A DNA stretch of 6,241 bases. Source: an uncultured Selenomonadales bacterium (GTDB lineage Bacteria; Bacillota; Negativicutes; Selenomonadales; Selenomonadaceae). The stretch is taken from assembly GCA_946543495.1 (NCBI GenBank), contig CAMNLS010000081.1:1-6241 (forward strand). The letters are read 5' to 3'. Each line of letters opens with the position of its first letter. Position 1 is the first letter of the stretch. A program made the position numbers and the translations under genes. Below the pieces are notes generated by a model. That model had not been told where the DNA came from, searched no databases, and worked only from the letters and a program-made list of their open reading frames with translations. Below, one piece after another: positions 5,299-6,241 of this stretch.

Positions 5299-6078
5299 TT
5301 GCGAGTTTTAATGGTTGGCGATGTTGTCGGCAGAACCGGCAGATATTTTTTTATGGATAAAACACCGGAACTTCGTCAACAGAAAAATATTGACATGGTG
5401 ATTGTCAACGGCGAGAACGCGGCGCACGGCAATGGCTTGACGCCGAACATTTTCGACGAGTTGATTAAAGGCGGCGCAGATGTCGTCACGACAGGCAATC
5501 ACGTTTGGGACAATCCAACAGTCTTACGGATTATTGACACGGAACCTTTCCTGATTCGCCCTGCCAATTACCCCGAAGACACGCCCGGTAAGGGCTTTTG
5601 TATATTCCCCGTCGGCAGAAAGAAAGTCGGCGTTATTAACATGTCGGGAAGAACGTTTATGTCGCCGCCAATGGACGACCCATTCAGACTTGGCGATAAA
5701 ATTCTAAAGCAGATTGAAAAAGATTGCGACGTTATCTTGGTTGACTTTCACGCCGAGGCGACGAGTGAGAAGCTTGCCTTTGCCAATTACTTCGACGGAC
5801 GAGTTATGGCAGTGGTGGGAACGCATACGCACGTTCAGACGGCGGACGAAAAAATTTTACCTAAGGGCACGGCGTATATAACTGACTTGGGCATGGTCGG
5901 CGCGGATAATTCTATTTTGGGCGTAGCGATTGAACCCGTGATAAAAAGATTCCTGACGGGTCGTCCGAGCAAATTTGAAGTCGCAGAAGGAGCCGCCGTC
6001 TATTGTGCTCTGCTGATTGACATTGACGACAAGACGAATAAAGCCGTTAAAGTTGAACGAATTTTTATTAAGCCATAA
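5299..6078 (+). CDS. ymdB: YmdB/TIGR00282-family metallophosphoesterase
   Basis: A cytoplasmic binuclear metallophosphoesterase. The Bacillus subtilis relative YmdB hydrolyses 2',3'-cyclic AMP and influences the biofilm/motility decision; it is also encoded beside rny there. The 259 residues match the family. Metal-binding and catalytic residues are visible: Asp8 (MVGDVVGRTG), Glu39-Asn40 (VNGENAAHGNG), Asn67-His68 (TTGNHVWDN), His151 (VDFHAEATSEK), His176 and His178 (VGTHTHVQTADE). ITDLGMVGADNSILG (194-208) is another family hallmark. TTG 5299 is chosen as the start because GAGGTGA (5285-5291) lies seven bases upstream and it supplies the usual MR(I/V)L first strand. The ATG at 5311 would remove part of that strand. 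The gap to the preceding gene is only 23 bases, so the two are probably in one transcript. The natural substrate in this organism is not shown by sequence. Confidence 0.95.
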   Translation: MRVLMVGDVVGRTGRYFFMDKTPELRQQKNIDMVIVNGENAAHGNGLTPNIFDELIKGGADVVTTGNHVWDNPTVLRIIDTEPFLIRPANYPEDTPGKGFCIFPVGRKKVGVINMSGRTFMSPPMDDPFRLGDKILKQIEKDCDVILVDFHAEATSEKLAFANYFDGRVMAVVGTHTHVQTADEKILPKGTAYITDLGMVGADNSILGVAIEPVIKRFLTGRPSKFEVAEGAAVYCALLIDIDDKTNKAVKVERIFIKP

Positions 6079-6091
6079 ATAAAAAGTATTA

Positions 6092-6124
6092 CCCGCCGCG
6101 ATAAAATATATTAAAATCGGCGGG
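6092..6124 (+). promoter_or_regulatory. GC-clamped hairpin with AT-rich loop after ymdB
   Basis: CCCGCCG (6092-6098) is perfectly complementary to CGGCGGG (6118-6124), enclosing a 19-base loop almost entirely of A and T (6099-6117). No T run follows on the + strand, so it is not a standard terminator for ymdB. On the - strand a looser T-rich stretch follows (A run near 6079-6085). The loop includes TAAAAT (6112-6117), a possible -10 box, but no convincing -35 lies 16-18 bases upstream. Confidence 0.5.
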
Positions 6125-6230
6125 GCATGTGAAGGATTTAATTTGAGTATGAAGAATTAGTATATAAGACAATTTAGACGCAGAAGGAGCCGCAGCAGGT
6201 AGAAAACCACTACAACACCAAAATGCAACA

Positions 6231-6241
6231 AGGGAGGAGGA
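6231..6241 (+). promoter_or_regulatory. ribosome binding site for a gene beyond the window
   Basis: AGGGAGGAGGA ends the window and contains two overlapping anti-Shine-Dalgarno matches, so a coding region almost certainly starts a few bases beyond 6241. The stretch 6125-6230 holds no supportable gene: GTG 6129 closes after five codons and ATG 6147 after three. TATATAAG (6161-6168) is a weak -10-like sequence. ATG 6223 is open to the window end but has no ribosome site of its own. Confidence 0.6.

Overview
The window looks like an ordinary chromosomal stretch from a diderm Firmicute, most plausibly a member of the Negativicutes (Selenomonas/Veillonella relatives). That assignment is an inference. 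It rests on Firmicute-type genes (RNase Y, a YmdB-type phosphoesterase, strong GGAGG ribosome binding sites, GTG/TTG starts) lying beside an exported LPP20/FlgT-like envelope protein and a DapL route to diaminopimelate. All protein genes are on the + strand and appear intact. I see no phage, insertion sequence, CRISPR array or integration signature.

Layout. Positions 1-51 are the 3' part of a class II tRNA, very probably tRNA-Ser, with an encoded CCA. A leader with a strong hairpin (89-123) precedes dapL (147-1379), whose product makes LL-diaminopimelate for lysine and peptidoglycan. It is followed closely by a secreted LPP20/FlgT-like protein (best start 1429, end 2562), closed by a clear intrinsic terminator (2586-2613). 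A short FlK-type hotdog thioesterase (2635-3024) follows immediately and has no room for a promoter of its own after that terminator; its stop codon overlaps a second, weaker terminator-like element.

Two overlapping sigma-70-type promoters (3050-3078 and 3062-3091) then drive the most coherent unit: rny (RNase Y, 3109-4653), an unrecognised 175-residue protein (4748-5275) and a YmdB/TIGR00282 metallophosphoesterase (5299-6078). RNase Y starts mRNA decay at the membrane, and YmdB-type enzymes hydrolyse cyclic nucleotides such as 2',3'-cAMP, an RNA breakdown product, so this looks like an RNA-turnover and signalling cluster. The 94-base gap after rny holds an imperfect palindrome. After ymdB comes a leader with a GC-clamped, AT-looped hairpin, ending in a purine-rich ribosome binding site for a gene beyond the window.

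Nothing here amounts to a clearly new biological system. The points most worth a second look are the unidentified protein between RNase Y and YmdB, the rny start region where a near-perfect Shine-Dalgarno overlaps the only standard start codon, the paired rny promoters, and the intergenic hairpins.
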